A stretch of DNA of 64,000 nucleotides from Hyalella azteca (GCF_000764305.2 NW_025944333.1:165473-229472), one strand, 5' to 3'; shown: positions 23,345-45,023, counted from the stretch's first letter. Made by a program: numbers and translations. Notes: generated from the sequence alone by a model not told the origin.

Positions 23345-25655
23345 TGTTGTGGTCCGGTCAGCAGGGGTTCACAAAAGCTATGTGAAGATTAGCTCAATCA
23401 CCCTAAGATATAATACCTAGCTATCTCTACCTCTAACCCTGAGAACAAATTTGGGACAATGAAACGTAGGTCATTCCCAAACAACACTATACTTAAGCTA
23501 AGAACAAAGTCAAGAGCCATTGGTACAGGATAATGTCTAGGGCACCAAATATCCTTCACAGGATAAGCTAAGCAACCACCATCCAGGGGAAAATCCCTCA
23601 GGGGTGACTGCAGTATTCCATTCAAGAGCCAAATTTTACAATATGGTCCAACTTTGCGGTAAACAAGAACTTTAAACAGAACATCCTAACCTGTGACATA
23701 AGGGAATCAAAATTACAGTATGATAAGCAATAGCCTAGAAGTCTTGGTTGGCATGGAGACAATTAAAGGTCCTGGAAAGTAGAGCACAATAAGAAATGGC
23801 GGTGATTCCTCAATGGTAGACTAGCACAGTAAGAACAGTCTTTACCTGGTCCATGGATCACCCTGATGTATAGCACTAAGGCAGTGTAGTTGCATCACTC
23901 TCATAGACACCACAGGCACTCCCCCTCACAACAACACCCCAGGTACTCACCGATCTGCTAGAAAGGTTTCGCAGTAGGTTACTGACCACAGGTGAAACAT
24001 ACTGAGTAGCAGGAACCAGGAACCTCAAGAGAGGCAAGGACTGTCAGGACACTCACCAATCACCATGCCTCCAAGTGAGTTAACAAAACCTAGACATTAG
24101 CAACAGGATAAGACACAAGGGTTACATTGGCTAAATAATAATAATTGAGGCTCTTCTTCAACTTGGTATCGAGACTAATCTGTCAATAAGGTTTTCTAAC
24201 TGCAAGAAAGTCTCTGGCTAAACAAGAATATTAAAACAGAACCTTTGTTGAATATGATCACTGACTAGTTAGATACAGAAAACAAGCACCAATATCAATG
24301 TCTAATCCTAGTCCGCAATACCGGAATTGAAGGTGATGGGTGCTAATAATGGGCACACATATGAATGAGTAATCTACTAACACTATGCCAATAATTTAAT
24401 CACTACAATCACATCACTTGTTGGTCGCACAACTGGTTAACTAAATCATTGGTGGTCTAAAAGTCTAAGCCCCATTGTACTTAAAAGAGTCAACATCAGG
24501 GCAGATATTCGTAGTGACTGGCAAATAGGATTTTGAAACAAGAGTATCAAAATGAAATAGTTAAAGACTTGCTCATGAACTGGATTAATATACAGCTAGC
24601 TCAGTTAGTTAAGTAATGATAACAAAGCCTAGGTTGACATTTAAACAATGAGCTTCAGCAAGGTGATCTTCAAGGAGCTGCAGTTTTGAAGATGAGAAGA
24701 CTCAGGACAGGAAGGTCAGGACTGGGCAAGTCTGGGTTCCAGGTCTCCTCAATGGCGTGCCAGCTGGGTCCCACACCGACTGCTCCTATCAAGTTAACAA
24801 AATAACGGGACTAGAGTCTATGGTCTTTAAGGGCAGTTAAAGGGGATGTGTACCTCAAATCAGGAGTATTTTGGTTAGGATTCAAACAAGCAATAACGCA
24901 TGAATCAGCAACAACACAAGACAAGTGTCCAAGCAACATAGCAAGACAAGAAAAGCAAGCACAATATGGCAAGGCAAACACTTGATATGAGATCTAATAG
25001 TTGTAATGATTCAAATTCAATGTGAAAGCAATCAGGTAAGTGAATAAAGCAATTCAAAACAGGAACAAGGTGACATTAAACAGGTAACAAAGTAATGAGC
25101 AAGTTTTATTGCAGTAAATTAAGTACATGAGATTGAAAAGGAAAGGTATATTATTATTCTTGAGTTGGTCAAGTCTTAGCAACTCACCCTTAGGGAGCAG
25201 CTAAGTTGCTCAGCAAGCAGGAATGGGTCGACAATGACTTCCAGTGTAAATGAGCTTCAGGCAATGGGTGCGGGTGAGGCAAGCAATAAGGTGCAGACAA
25301 GGATCACTAAGCGTGATAAGTGGTATGCTTACTAAACTTAACCAAAACTTTTAATGGTGCATGCTACACTTCAAACATGATGATAAGGTGGAAGCAAGTG
25401 AACTTTTCAGACATTGCATAAAGTTGCATGCTCTAACTGGTAAATCACTGATGTAGAACCACAACACCTGAAACAAATACAAGGAAAGGAAACATTCATT
25501 TATAATAACAGTCACAAAAGCCCTAAATTAAATGTAAAGAGCAAACCATATTAAGAAGCATAACCTAAAGTAAGCAATACTCCAAAGTGCCAGGAATGAA
25601 AAGTAAGAACTCAATAATCCAAGATTAAGCAAGAGGAGCAATATGCTCCTCTTCA
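23345..25655. mobile_element. LTR-like element Y, copy 1 (2311 bp)
   Basis: Begins TGTTGTGGTCCGGTCA and ends CTCCTCTTCA, so it has TG...CA ends. It is flanked by GCGT at 23341-23344 and 25656-25659. The matching unoccupied site is in X copy 2 at about 29296 (aaaagcctaattaag). No coding frame longer than about 75 codons, so a solo LTR or a long non-coding LTR-type element is the best reading. A near-perfect palindrome, gaggagcaatatgctcctc, sits at the 3' end. Confidence 0.7.
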
Positions 25656-25964
25656 GCGTAATTAAGTAGTGTTCAATATTCATTAGTGTTCTAATTCAAA
25701 GCTGTGTTGTATTCCAATACAGCAAACGGAATTCGAACACGTGGATGACGGCATTACGTATCAGTAGAATTTGAAGCGCTGATGGAATACGCCTAACCAC
25801 ATGCCGAATATAGCCACACACAGTGACGGAATATAGGGATTTGGTAGGTTTGCATTCTAAAGGCTTTTAAATAAATATGACAACATTTTGTGACATTTTG
25901 TTGTTGCTGACGCGTAGTGCAGGGTTTTGAGAGTCACATAAAGCAAACAGAACTTGAGTAACGC

Positions 25965-28532
25965 TGTTGCGGTCCGGTCAATAGGGGTTCACAAAAGCTA
26001 TGTGAAGATTAGCTCAAATCACCCTAAGATACAATACCTAACTAAGCCTACCTCCAACCTGAGAATAAATTTGGGACAATGAAACAGGTAATTCCCAAAC
26101 AACACTATACTTAAACTAAGAACAAACCAAGAGACATTGTTACAGGATAATTCCTAGGGCACCAAATATCATTCACAGGATAAGCTAGGCAACCACCCTC
26201 CAGAAAAAATCCCTCAGGGGTGACTGCAGTATTCCATCCAAGAGCCGAATTTTACAATATGGTCCAACTTTGCTGTAAACAATGATTTTAAACAGAACAT
26301 CCTAACCTGTGACACAAGGGAATCAAAATTACAGTAAGATACACAATAGCCTAGAAGTCTTGGTTGGCACGGAGACAAATAAAGGTCCTGGTAAGGAGAT
26401 AACATTAATAAATTGTGGCAATTTCTCAACCATATACTAGCATAGGGAGCACTCTTTACCTGGTCCATGGATCACCCTGATGTATAGCACTAATGCAGTG
26501 TAGTTGCATCACTCTCATAGACACCACAGGCACACCCAAGCACTCCCCTTCACAACAACACCCCAGGTACTCTCCAGTCTGGTAGAAAGGTTCCACAGAA
26601 GGTTACTGACCACAGGTGATACTGTACTGGGTAGCAGGAACCAGGAACCTCAAGAGAGGCAAGGACTGTCAGGACACTCACTATGCCTCCAAGTGAGTTA
26701 AAGAAACCTAGACATTAGCAATAGGACAAGAAACAAGGGTTATATTGGCTAAATAATAACAATGATAAGGCCCTTATTCAACTTGGTCACAGGACTAATC
26801 TATCAATAAGGTTTGCTAACTAACTGTAAGAAAGTCTCTGGCTAAACAAGCATATTAAAACAGAGCCTTGGTTGAATATGATCACTGACTAGTGAAATAC
26901 GAAAAACAAGCACCAATATCAATGTCTAATCCTAGTCTGCAATACCGGAATTGAAGGTGATGGGTGCTAATAATGAGCACACATATGAATGAGTCATCTC
27001 CTAATACTATCTTCCAATAATTAAATCACTACAACCACATCACTTGTTGGTTGCACAACTGGTTAACTAAATCACTGGTGGTCTGAAAGTCTAAGCCCAA
27101 TTGTACTTAAAAGAGTTGACATCAGGGCAGATATTCCTAGTAACTTGCAAATATTGGTTCAAAACCAGCATATCCAAATGAAATGGCTAAAGACTTGCTC
27201 ATGAGTAGGACTAATATGCAGCTAGCTCAGTTAGTTAAGTAATGATTACAAAGCCTAGGTTGACATTTAAACAATGAGCTTCAGCAAGGTGATCTTCAAG
27301 GAGCTGCAGTTTGGAAGATAAGAAGACTCAGGACAGGAAGGTCAGGACTGGGCAAGTCTGGATTCCAGGGGCCGTATTATCAAAACTTCGTAAGTATGCA
27401 AAATCGACTTACGAGTGGCGTTGCCATGACAACGTAATACTAGCGGTGGTATTATATAAACATTTGAGCGGGAAAAATTTGCGCGGGGAAAACAAATTAG
27501 GTTTTTGTTAAGACTTGCGTACGAAAGTTTTGATAATGCGAAAATTAGGGTGTATTTACGTACCACAGAACTTTTTTGTCGTAAGTACAAAAAGTTACGA
27601 AGTTTTGATTATCCGGCCCCAGGTCTCCTCAACAGCATGCCAGCTGGGTCCCACACTGACTGCTCCTATCAAGTTAACAGAATAACGGGACTAGAGTCTA
27701 TGGTCTTTAAGGGCAGTTAAAGGGGATGTGTACCTCAAATCAGGGGTATTTTGGTTAGGATTTAAACAAGCAATAATGCATAAATCAGCAAAAACACAGA
27801 ACAAATGTCCAAGCAACATGGCAAGACAAGAAAAGAAAGCACCGTATGGTAAGGCAACCACTTGATTTGAGATCTAATATTTGTAATGATTCAGATTCGA
27901 TGTAAAAGCAATCAGGAAAGTGAATAAAGCAATTCAAAACAGGAACAAGGTGACATTAAACAGGTAACAAAGTAACAAGCAAGCTTTATTGCAGTAACTT
28001 AAGTGCATGAGATTGATAAGGGAAGGTATATTATTATTCTTGAGTTGATCAAGTCTTAGCAACTCACCCTTAGGGAGCAGCTACGTTGCTCAGCAAGCAG
28101 GAATGGGTTGACAATGACTTCCAGGGTTAAATGATCTTCAGGCAATGGATGCAGGTGAGGCAAGCAATTAGGTGCAGACAAGGATCACTAAGCGTGATAA
28201 GTGGTGTGCTTACTAAACTTAACCAAGACTCTTAATAGTGCATGCTACACTCCAAACATGATGACAAGTCAGAAGCACTTGAACTTTTCAGACATTGCAT
28301 AAAGTTGCATGCTCTACTAGTGAATTATTGATGGAGAACAATGCCTGAAACAAATACAAGGGAAGGAAACATTCATTAATAATAACAGTCACAAAGGCCC
28401 TAAATTGAATGGAAAGAGCAAACCATATTAGGAAGCATAACCTAAAGTGAGCAATACACCAAAGTGCCAGGAATGAAAAGTAAGAACTTAATAATCTAAG
28501 ATTAAGCAAGAGGAGCAATATGCTCCTCTTAA
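25965..28532. mobile_element. LTR-like element Y, copy 2 (2568 bp, carries a MITE)
   Basis: Collinear with copy 1 over its length apart from the 250-bp MITE. Flanked by ACGC at 25961-25964 and 28533-28536. It ends CTCCTCTTAA where copy 1 has CTTCA. The unoccupied site is in X copy 2 at about 29605. The two copies differ by scattered substitutions and small indels, so they are separate insertions or an old pair rather than one recent duplication. Confidence 0.7.
27369..27618. mobile_element. MITE with CCAG target duplication (copy 2)
   Basis: A 250-bp element whose ends read gggccgtattatcaaaactt and, on the complement, ggccggataatcaaaactt. The unoccupied site is visible in Y copy 1 near 24731 (ttccaggtctcc), so the insertion duplicated CCAG (27365-27368 and 27619-27622). 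The open frames inside have no recognisable product. Confidence 0.8.
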
Positions 28533-28755
28533 ACGCATTTGGTTTTTTTATAGTTTTTCATTTGTCAATGAGTCCTTAATGTGACAGAATATACCGCGTT
28601 TACCCTAGGTTATAGCCTATGACCAGATTCCGACATTGCACCGCAGCCACCGCTTGCTTGATTTAATGACGGAAATATCCGTGATATTTGTGAAGCCATT
28701 CTAGATTATCATCAATTGTTGTTTATCTTCAACTGAACAATTTTTACAATGAATA

Positions 28756-29681
28756 GGGTAAACTTGGTATATTCCAACATTGTGGGTAATTCCAACACCT
28801 CTCTAGTTTTTCCTTTATATTAAGCTTTGTCTTAATTCCGTCACTTCCACGCATTCATTGATGGTTGAAATAGTGACGTCATACCTTTGCGCGCCAAACT
28901 ATTCCCAAAACACTAGGTCTGGGCCATCTGGCAGGAAAATGTTGAGATCCAAAGAGAGACGGTGCATGTCACCCAGCGAGATCATCGAAAAATGTGTCAA
29001 AGTTGACAGTTGACCTTGCTCTACCAAATAGTGATAAACTGTTTGTGTAGAAATAATATTATGGTTTGAGACTTTTAAATAAGTCTTTGAATATATTAGG
29101 AATCTTTTAAGTATACTTGTATTTGCTAATTTCAAGTCATAAATAAATTAATAGATGATTAAGTTAAGAAACGGATTTAGACTCGTAAAAACTAATTCTG
29201 ACACAACTTGAATTGGACACACACAGCTCATTCCAAGCTGTGTGCAAAAATTAAAATTTTCTTAATTAAAAGCTTAATAGCTGTTAATTAAAAGCCTAAT
29301 TAAGTAGTGTTCAATATTCAATAGTGTTCTTATTCAAAGCCATGTCGTATTCCAATACAGCTCACACAGCAATTGGAATTCGAACACAAGGATGTCGGAA
29401 TTACGTATTAGTAGAGTTTGAAGCGCGGCCAGAATTTGTCTAACAATGTGCCAAATTTAGTCACACACAGCGTCGGAATATAGGGATTTGGTAGGTTTGC
29501 ATTCTAAAGGCTTTTAAATAAATATGGCAACAGTTTGACGTTTCATTGTTGCTGGCGCATAGTGCACTGTTTTGAGAGTCACGTAAAGCAAACAGAACTT
29601 CAGTAATGCATACAGTTATTTTTTTATAGTTTTTCATTTTTCAATGCGTCCTTAATGTGTCTGAATATTCCGCATTTGCCC
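28756..29681. mobile_element. DNA transposon X, copy 2 (926 bp, uninterrupted)
   Basis: Starts GGGTAAACTTGGTATATTCC after TA (28754-28755) and ends gaatattccgcatttgccc before TA (29682-29683). Both ends have drifted from copy 1. It is the uninterrupted reference that dates both Y insertions as later than X. Confidence 0.82.
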
Positions 29682-29683
29682 TA

Positions 29684-32174
29684 TCTTCTAAAATAAAGAA
29701 AAGATGTCAACAATTGGTGGAAAGTCTTAGAATTTTTATTGCCAACAAAATTTTGAATATCATATGAAATGATGAGATAATCTGATTCTTTCATTGCATG
29801 CAATAACAGTGGTACACATTGTCGCAAAGGCTGGCACAACTTTGAGGAACTGGAGAAATCCCACTTCCTGTTTATGTTTGGCCAGTTCGGGCAACGTTAA
29901 ATTTATTTTCACAATAAATAGATAATATTGATTTGATTCATAGTCCACACTGAGGTTTAAATAATGGAAAGATGTTTAACATTAAAACATCTCTTTTAAG
30001 TTTTATTTATAGGCATCAAGATACAAATTTTTCATGTTTTGTGTAATTTTGTCAATATTGTTTTTTTGACTTTGCTACGGAGTTCAGATCGGATCCTGAA
30101 TGATTTCATCTCCCATCATGATTTTTTAGAGTCTCATATCATATAGAAAATGTTTGTTGTTTAGAAGGAAGAATTACTTTATTTTGATAAATCAGAGAGG
30201 CTGAACTTTGAGAACTTGGTCATGTACCATTATTAAAAATAACATATTATTATAAATAAAGTGTTATCAAAATTTACTAGCAGTGACACAGAAATTTAAC
30301 CCAAAAACTCATATACAAGTATTTAAAATTCATAATTTGATTGATAATTAAATTGATGGTTTTTGTGAATATGATGCATAAATTATTGATCAGTTATGAA
30401 CATTAAAAACATTTCTTAAAAATGTTTCACAATTTATAGGTACAGCACCTACATAAGTAAACATGACACAAGGTATTTGCAATTTTAATGTCCCGCGTTT
30501 GCTGCGGTTACATTAATCAATCATTCATATAACAATCCAATTTTACCACTTTTTCTTAGCTCGCTTTCGTGTCCGTCTGTGATGATCAAATCTTGCAATC
30601 GATATTTCGCCAACTTTCCCGCTAGCTAGCGCTCTGAAACTTTTAGGGAAGCTCAGCTCCCGATGACAATACAATAATCAATAATTTGTTGCACGTTTCC
30701 AGGCATATTTATTCAATGAAATGCGTGGAATTTATTCAATTGGTGCATGAAATGAAATTATATGCACCAATGTATCCCCTCGAATACAATTTTCTACAGA
30801 ACTTCGAAAAGAATTTTCTTTCGTGCATTTGCGTGGCCACTGGCCAACTGAAATAAAATGAATATTATGTAGGACTAAAAAGGAGAAAATAAAATACTTA
30901 AAAAAAAACTTTTTAAAAAAACCACGTTTTTCTTGTGGACCAAAAAGTAGAAAAGAAATTATGGCTTGCCCCAAAAAACGTAGGTCGGACAGATTTATGA
31001 TTAAAGCGAGAAGCACACAACACGAATTTTGGAAATTTTATGGTGAACATACAGCTCAACCCACGTTTTTTGGGGCGAGCCATAATTTATTTTCTATTTT
31101 TTGGTCCACAAGAAAAACGTGGTTTTTTAAAAAGTTTTTTTTTAAGTATTTTATTTATCCATTGATTCCAAATTAAATGACAATAAATAGATTTGGTTGG
31201 TAATTTATGAATCCATATTATATATGGGAATGAAAGCTTCCCTATTACTTCACGAACGTTACATAAATGTATATGCTTGTGAAAACTAAACCTTTGTAGT
31301 CAAAAGAGTCTTTAAAATGACAAAATAGCTTATTTTAAATAATTAGGTGTAATAGAAAGATTGCCATAAGATATGTAAGAAAAAACTGTTGTTTTTAACA
31401 TGAAAAATAGAATATGGTTTATATAAAAGAAATACCCACATCTTACCACATCAACACCCATGCCCTCTCTCACTTGGCAACTACCAACTGAAATGCCATT
31501 AATCACCGGCAACTGCCGCCTGGAGTCTGGACCAATCAGTGAGATGTGTGCTTCATTTGCATGTTTACATAGATATTATTTTGCACCCCCCAAATGATCT
31601 CAGCAGTGTTAGTGTCATGTTGAGCAGTAAACTCTGCTTTGTAGCATGATATGTTATTATTTAATTTAAGCTTAGTTTATTGTGTCCAATTATTGTCAAT
31701 GAACTAATACATCTTATCAGTCTAATAAAATTTTTTGTAGGTTTGCTTGAACTTTCAAGTGATTATATCAAATTGCATTAGAGGAGTGAGCATGACTTTT
31801 TCTCAAATTATTGACCACAGCCTTACAATTAGCAGTAGCAGAGATCATCACTGCTGTAGAAACTACCTTTGATCACTTAGTGTGTATGTACATCCCATAG
31901 TTTTTAATGTTGTATTTATTCTATATCATATTATTGTGGCATCAATACAGAAGCAAATAATACCTAAGGAACACTGTTGATGTTTGATTATGCAACTGCT
32001 TTATGCTAAAAAATTGAAGCAGGTTAAGAGATGCCAGACTAAATAAAATATTAATTTGTGAGTTTTGCGGGACAAGAAAATGATATTAATGCATTATTTG
32101 TAATCAATGTGAGAGTAACCTATAAATTGTTTGATCCTAAGATGTTATTTCTAGAATTTAATTGTTATTTTTAG
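29684..32174. other. Region between element X and the first visible Rab exon
   Basis: Probably Rab intron 1 or upstream DNA. I searched it for the missing Rab exon (GKT P-loop, effector loop) and saw none. It contains one foldback element. 30480-30650 shares gacggacacgaa and gatgatcaaatcttg blocks, inverted, with 37360-37530. Confidence 0.5.
30888..31156. mobile_element. Foldback MITE, copy 1
   Basis: Arms of about 95 bp (30888-30982 and 31060-31156) are near-perfect reverse complements: left landmarks ataaaatactta and ccacgtttttcttgtggac, right landmarks gtccacaagaaaaacgtgg and taagtattttat. The 77-bp centre is unique. The end sequence is shared with the hairpins at 36611 and 37012. Confidence 0.75.
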
Positions 32175-40031
<7,857 letters not shown>

Positions 40032-40119
40032 CTGCTGCTGTTACCGGTTACCGTCGTGTCTTCATACAAGCAGTTGAAATACCATGTGTCATCCTGTGAC
40101 CCGAGATCGATGTTCAGTC

Positions 40120-40125
40120 AATAAA
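40120..40125 (+). promoter_or_regulatory. Rab polyadenylation signal (candidate)
   Basis: AATAAA about 90 nt after the Rab stop, followed by a second aataat. The spacing fits a short 3' UTR. Confidence 0.45.
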
Positions 40126-43100
40126 TAATAAGCTAGCAGTGAAATGAATAGCTTGATCGACGAGAACGTGGACACTAATCTTGATGTCAGTATACGAATA
40201 TTGGTTTGTGGTCGTTCATGATAAAAGAAATTCCCCGGTTGATGTAGGAGATTTTTAGGGTGCTATTTTCCCTCAGGGGGACTTCTGACGCGTGTCTGTG
40301 CTCGTCAGAAGTCCTATGGGGATTGTTCCTGAGCGCCCCACCGCTGAGCTCGCGGTATCTGACTGCAGATCTCAGTTGTGGGGTTAAGTTATTATGTAGG
40401 TAGGATGCCTTACATTTCCCTTCTCTGTCTCTCTCTAGTCTCTCGTACGGGCGGCCAACGTCCCGTGTAAGCGATCTCTCGTTCGAGTGTCTTAGTTTCT
40501 GTTGCTTTCCACCTGTCCCTCCTTGTCACTTCCGTCTCTTTGAGATGCTAACGCTGCTTCTTTCGAGCCAGCTTCAGCGGGCTGGACATCTGAGACCTTC
40601 CGCCCCTTGTGAATAATGATTAATTTGAGACTGAATAATCGAGACCTTCCGCCTCGCTGGCGATGTTAACTTTTGACCTCCGACGCGAAATAGCTTGATA
40701 GCTGAAGCGCTAGTAAACCATTCTACTACTTGCTTACTTAGGGTGCTATTCTTATTAAATAATCGTTTCCAATGAAAGAAGAAAAAGCAATGTTTGACTT
40801 TATTTTGTCATTAGATAACCTCTTTTAGGTAAGATCGTCTTCAAGAAATCTATTTTACAATGCGCTGCACTCTGCAGGACAGATTTCTATCACTGCTTCT
40901 GCTGATAGTTACCTCAATCCTGCATGTGAGCTTTGTGTCCTCAGCTACTGACGGCAGCCCCGGACAACTTTCAGTCTCTGCCAAAGTTCTGCAATCTGTA
41001 TTGACTGTACACGTACTGACAGGTGCGATCGTCACTGACCATGCGATGAGGTTTATCCTAATATCGTCTACATTGGAACCTCAAATAAATGCTGCTTAAC
41101 TAGGTTTCAACTTTGGAAATATTTACAGTACAAACTTGGTTTCCGAACTCACCATGTGATCATCCTTGACAGTTCTGCCCGGACCCTAGCATAATATCGT
41201 ACATTATATTATGCTCTTCCGTGTGGAAAGAGGGAGCTGTGGACCTCCTTTTGAGGGTCAGAAGAGATGTAATGTGTCACAATGTATGTAATTAATCTAA
41301 TATCGGATCCTTATCTTCCCGTAACAATGGGATATGTAATGATTCATTTTTCTTTTAAGTAATGTATCGTTTCAAGTGAGCACTTTCAATCGATGAAGTT
41401 TGGGTTCAAAAGATCCCTCTCAATTGTCTAAAAGGAACGCAATGAAAGTATCTCCTGGAATATCCAAATATATTGATGAAGGTTAAGTTGTCCTTGATTG
41501 CACGAGATTGCAGCTCAATCCTTTGATGTAAATATTACAGAAAGTTTTAGCGAACACAACAAACTCTTAACGGTGACGAATATCACCAGCTCCGGAGGTA
41601 AGTCCAGAGCAGCCGTTCACGTTACACAGAGGCAGTGGTTTTTGCATTAAGCTATTTGTGCTGCTGACGAAATACTTTCAGAGATACCAGGGTGTAAAAG
41701 ACCATAGCACCAAGGTCATGAGATGATGAATATCCCTTTATGTCACTCTGTCAACCAGGCAATAAGACTTCTTGAACTGAATTGTCTACAGAACTTATTT
41801 ATTTTGCCGTATTTCTTGGTAAAAAATACTGGCTCTAAAAATGCCCACAATTGCAGCTGACTAGCTTACTCTGAAGTGAATATAAAATTGCGTTAAATTA
41901 CAGCAGTTAAATGATCAGTTCAATTGATTCCATGAAGAGTATACCATTCCAAAGTGTGTGAGTGCATTATTTCGGGACTGATGAGGCATCGAAAAAAAAT
42001 AAAGGGAAAGGTTGCGAGAATTACAGACGTAGATGGCTCTTCCTAATGACGATGAAAATACATTCGAAGTGTAATGCTTTCATATCAGTACATTCTAATT
42101 TCGTTTCGTTTCGAATTTCGTAAAAACTCGATGACAGGCAGAATATATCTTGGATGAAGTCAAGCGGCAACTTACGCCCCCAGAACGCTATTAGTTCTTA
42201 ACCTGCTGAACTTTATTGAAACCATTCCTGTATTTTATCCAAATTACACAGACAGCAATAAGTATCCTTAGTCCTAACATTAAACATAGTATTGTAATAA
42301 TAGTCATGGGATTTCACGAGTTGACTTCATCGTTATACAAAATTTAACCATGCTGAAGGTGACTTAATTAGAAGCGTTCTACATGTAAAATTAGACTCGA
42401 ACCTCAATTGACTGAACTTCGTTCTCATTGATATGATTACAAGCACAGCTTGATGAAGCTTTCTGGTAGTCGGAATATTAAACGAAATAATGCACATAAA
42501 TTTAACTGTGGCTCACACGATCGATTATTTCATCATTTACTAGGCACTTTGGACTTAGTTGTGCACTCATGAGAAGACTATTCTCCAAGAATGTATGAAG
42601 TCAACTGAAACCTCCCATTAGAGGTAGAAACTGCCCAGTTCGATGGGCTTAAAATACATGAATGACAATAAACAGCTGAGACATCAAGTCATAGTATATA
42701 TCCTGAGACCGTCCTTCCATTTTCGGTGAAATATCTCGAATTTAGCGCCTGATAGTTGAAAATGTCCGCAACGCAAATGGTTTTAGTGCAAAGAAACAAT
42801 ACAATGACACTTAGACCAATGAGAAACATTTTAGATGGCGAGTGACAGATGCGAAGTTCGTTAACTCGACTGAAAACTAAAGAAACAATCTGCACATTTC
42901 AATGAAATTTATTTTAGAGACTATATTTATGTATATGCGTGCGATACTTTTAAATAGCATTAAAATTCATTTCAACTTAACAAAGGAAATGGATAAATGC
43001 CACTAAAATTAATAACAAACCCGAAAAATGAAGGTTCATTCCATTGCCCAGCCTCTACCGTCAATGTCAGGTGCGTCAACCATGGCGGCCATTCAGGTCT

Positions 43101-44555
43101 TGATTCTTTCACATTATTTTCTCCTGCTTATGGGCATTCATCAGTGAAGACTGAAGAATCTAGTATATCCAAACCTAACACTCAAAATGTGATAGTGAAC
43201 CGCAAAAAACTCCTTCTTTGGCTCCACGGCGAGCACGCAGCAGAGCAGACATTAAGATAGACTTTTCTAATGAACCCAAGAGAGCTTCGATTTCACCAGC
43301 AAAGCTGAAGGCAAATGCGCCAATACTTGTAGCAGCTGCTAATTTGTGACTTATAAGAACTGAGTGCAATTAAAGTCTATAACAATATTAATGAGGGAAA
43401 TAAGCTTACTTCTATAACAGCACTGAACATCGATTACGAAAAAAAAATTGAACATCTTCGAATATTATTAATGCATAAAATACGAGTTCACCAGAACCAA
43501 AACGAGGCATTCAAACTAAGTTCTCACTCGTAATTATTTAGCCTAAAACTCAATATCTGGATCTACGCCATGACGCGAGATGAGCTGCCAAATCCTCCCG
43601 CGGAGAACAGATGATAACGATTTCTTGCTCCTAAAGTTAATACTTTGTTATAAACACACACAGAAATAACTAGTCAAATAAATTTTTCCAAAATTTCATG
43701 GAAATCATGCCGGGTAAAACAAAGTAGACCCCATTTATATCTTTGCTGACAAAGCTGTGAGGATCACAAGAAACAGCATCACTTTATCACTAGTATTCAT
43801 GCACCACAAGTGAATATTGAAGATTTATCCACTCGTTCCTCTCTAAAACTCCATAGCAGGAGTTCCGTTGGCTGCCACGCACCAATCAACCAAGACAGCA
43901 ATTCTAGAACTGCTCATTCCATCAGCAAGAGCGATAATTTGAAGTAAAGCTTCAATGAACAGGCACTTGAGACGCGAAGCGACACTCGCATAAACTTATT
44001 CCTAGAGAAGGTCAAACACTACATAAAAATTTCATGCCCTAAATAGCAAAAATGTTCACGAATAACGCAAGTGCAGATCACCAGCACTCAAGTACGGCAC
44101 GTCGGTAGGAGTTCCATACCAAATTGCACAATGTCTTATTAAATCTATCGAATATTATAATGAAGATGTTGCTTAAAATGAACTTGTTTGAGATAATGAG
44201 AGATCATTACACAAGAATAATGATTGGCCGTCAGTATCCGCGTTTTGATATCACAGTCTGCGGTGCAATCATCAGGAGCGGCCAGCGCGATATTTTACCG
44301 ACGATCATGGCCAACAATCATTGTAGAGACGTTCGCGGTTGATGTTTGCAACGCATTTTCAGTACCAAGCAGCAGAAAAATAACGCAGAATCGCGCCATA
44401 TATTCCTTTTCTCTCGTTACATAGAAATAATTAACAAGGCATGACGATAATAATCGAGCCGTTGAATAAGAACACATACGGGAAGTCAGTAAGTGATTAC
44501 TGAATCAAATAGATCTTGGTGCAGATACGCACGTTGACAGCTCACTACATTGGTA
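40126..44555. other. Intergenic region between Rab and the RCC1 gene
   Basis: The two genes converge here. 40380-40730 is less AT-rich and has a small duplication of gagaccttccgcc. No exon, RNA gene or transposon end was recognised. A 79-codon frame at 40860-41099 starts with a hydrophobic stretch but has no other support. Confidence 0.5.
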
Positions 44556-45023
44556 TCACTTGCTCAGGTCGGAAGGCTTTACTCCGCCCAGCAGCTCAGT
44601 GAGCGCACAGGCCGGACACGGTGTGCACGACGCCGTTCCTTCACCTTGAGCGTCTGAAGAGCTCTTGCTGAACACCTTATTAGATTTTTCTCGCTCACTG
44701 CCATCTTTGAGCTCTACGCCGAGTTCATTAGAAACTACGATTTCATTCGTATTTTTCGGAGTAACATTTTGTAAGTTGCTTGCTGGGAGATCTGAACCGT
44801 CAACAACACCAGTGACTTCAGTGCCAACAACACCCAGGCTACGAGTGACGATGTCATCAACAGAGCGATCACTGACATCGCCACGAGTGAGATGGTCCAC
44901 GGACTGCCGTTCGCTGTTCTCGTCGTCATCTTGAAGGTAGCAGGAGAGAAGCTGGCGCGCCGCGGCGCCCATTATCCCTTCCATGTTGGCGCAGGCCGCC
45001 GCCAGTTCCGGCAACTCCCGCTC
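44556..45023 (-). CDS. RCC1 gene exon 18 (C-terminal end)
   Basis: 155 codons from ERELPELAAACANMEG after acceptor acgatgatgttgcag. An acidic, Ser/Thr-rich middle separates a helix (GAAARQLLSCYLQDD) from the end TASCTPCPACALTELLGG. Together with SCQHAF in exon 17, the cysteines could form a split zinc site. Confidence 0.82.
   Translation of the reverse strand, partial: ERELPELAAACANMEGIMGAAARQLLSCYLQDDDENSERQSVDHLTRGDVSDRSVDDIVTRSLGVVGTEVTGVVDGSDLPASNLQNVTPKNTNEIVVSNELGVELKDGSEREKSNKVFSKSSSDAQGEGTASCTPCPACALTELLGGVKPSDLSK

Larger units (their letters stand above)
22790..28605. mobile_element. DNA transposon X, copy 1, split by two insertions
   Basis: The left end GGGTAAACGCGGTATATTCC and the right end (complement of ATACCGCGTTTACCC) are inverted repeats flanked by TA on both sides. 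After removing the two LTR-like insertions and their 4-bp duplications, 929 bp remain, against 926 bp for copy 2. No transposase frame, so it is non-autonomous. TA duplication fits Tc1/mariner or a similar superfamily. Confidence 0.85.

Noticed and set aside
30732..31176. Two frames with KKRG.FKKFFFKYF in both strands
   Set aside because: Both are the two arms of the foldback MITE read on opposite strands.
40860..41099. 79-codon frame with a hydrophobic start like a signal peptide
   Set aside because: The opposite strand is also open, there is no homology I recognise and no splice context. Probably chance.
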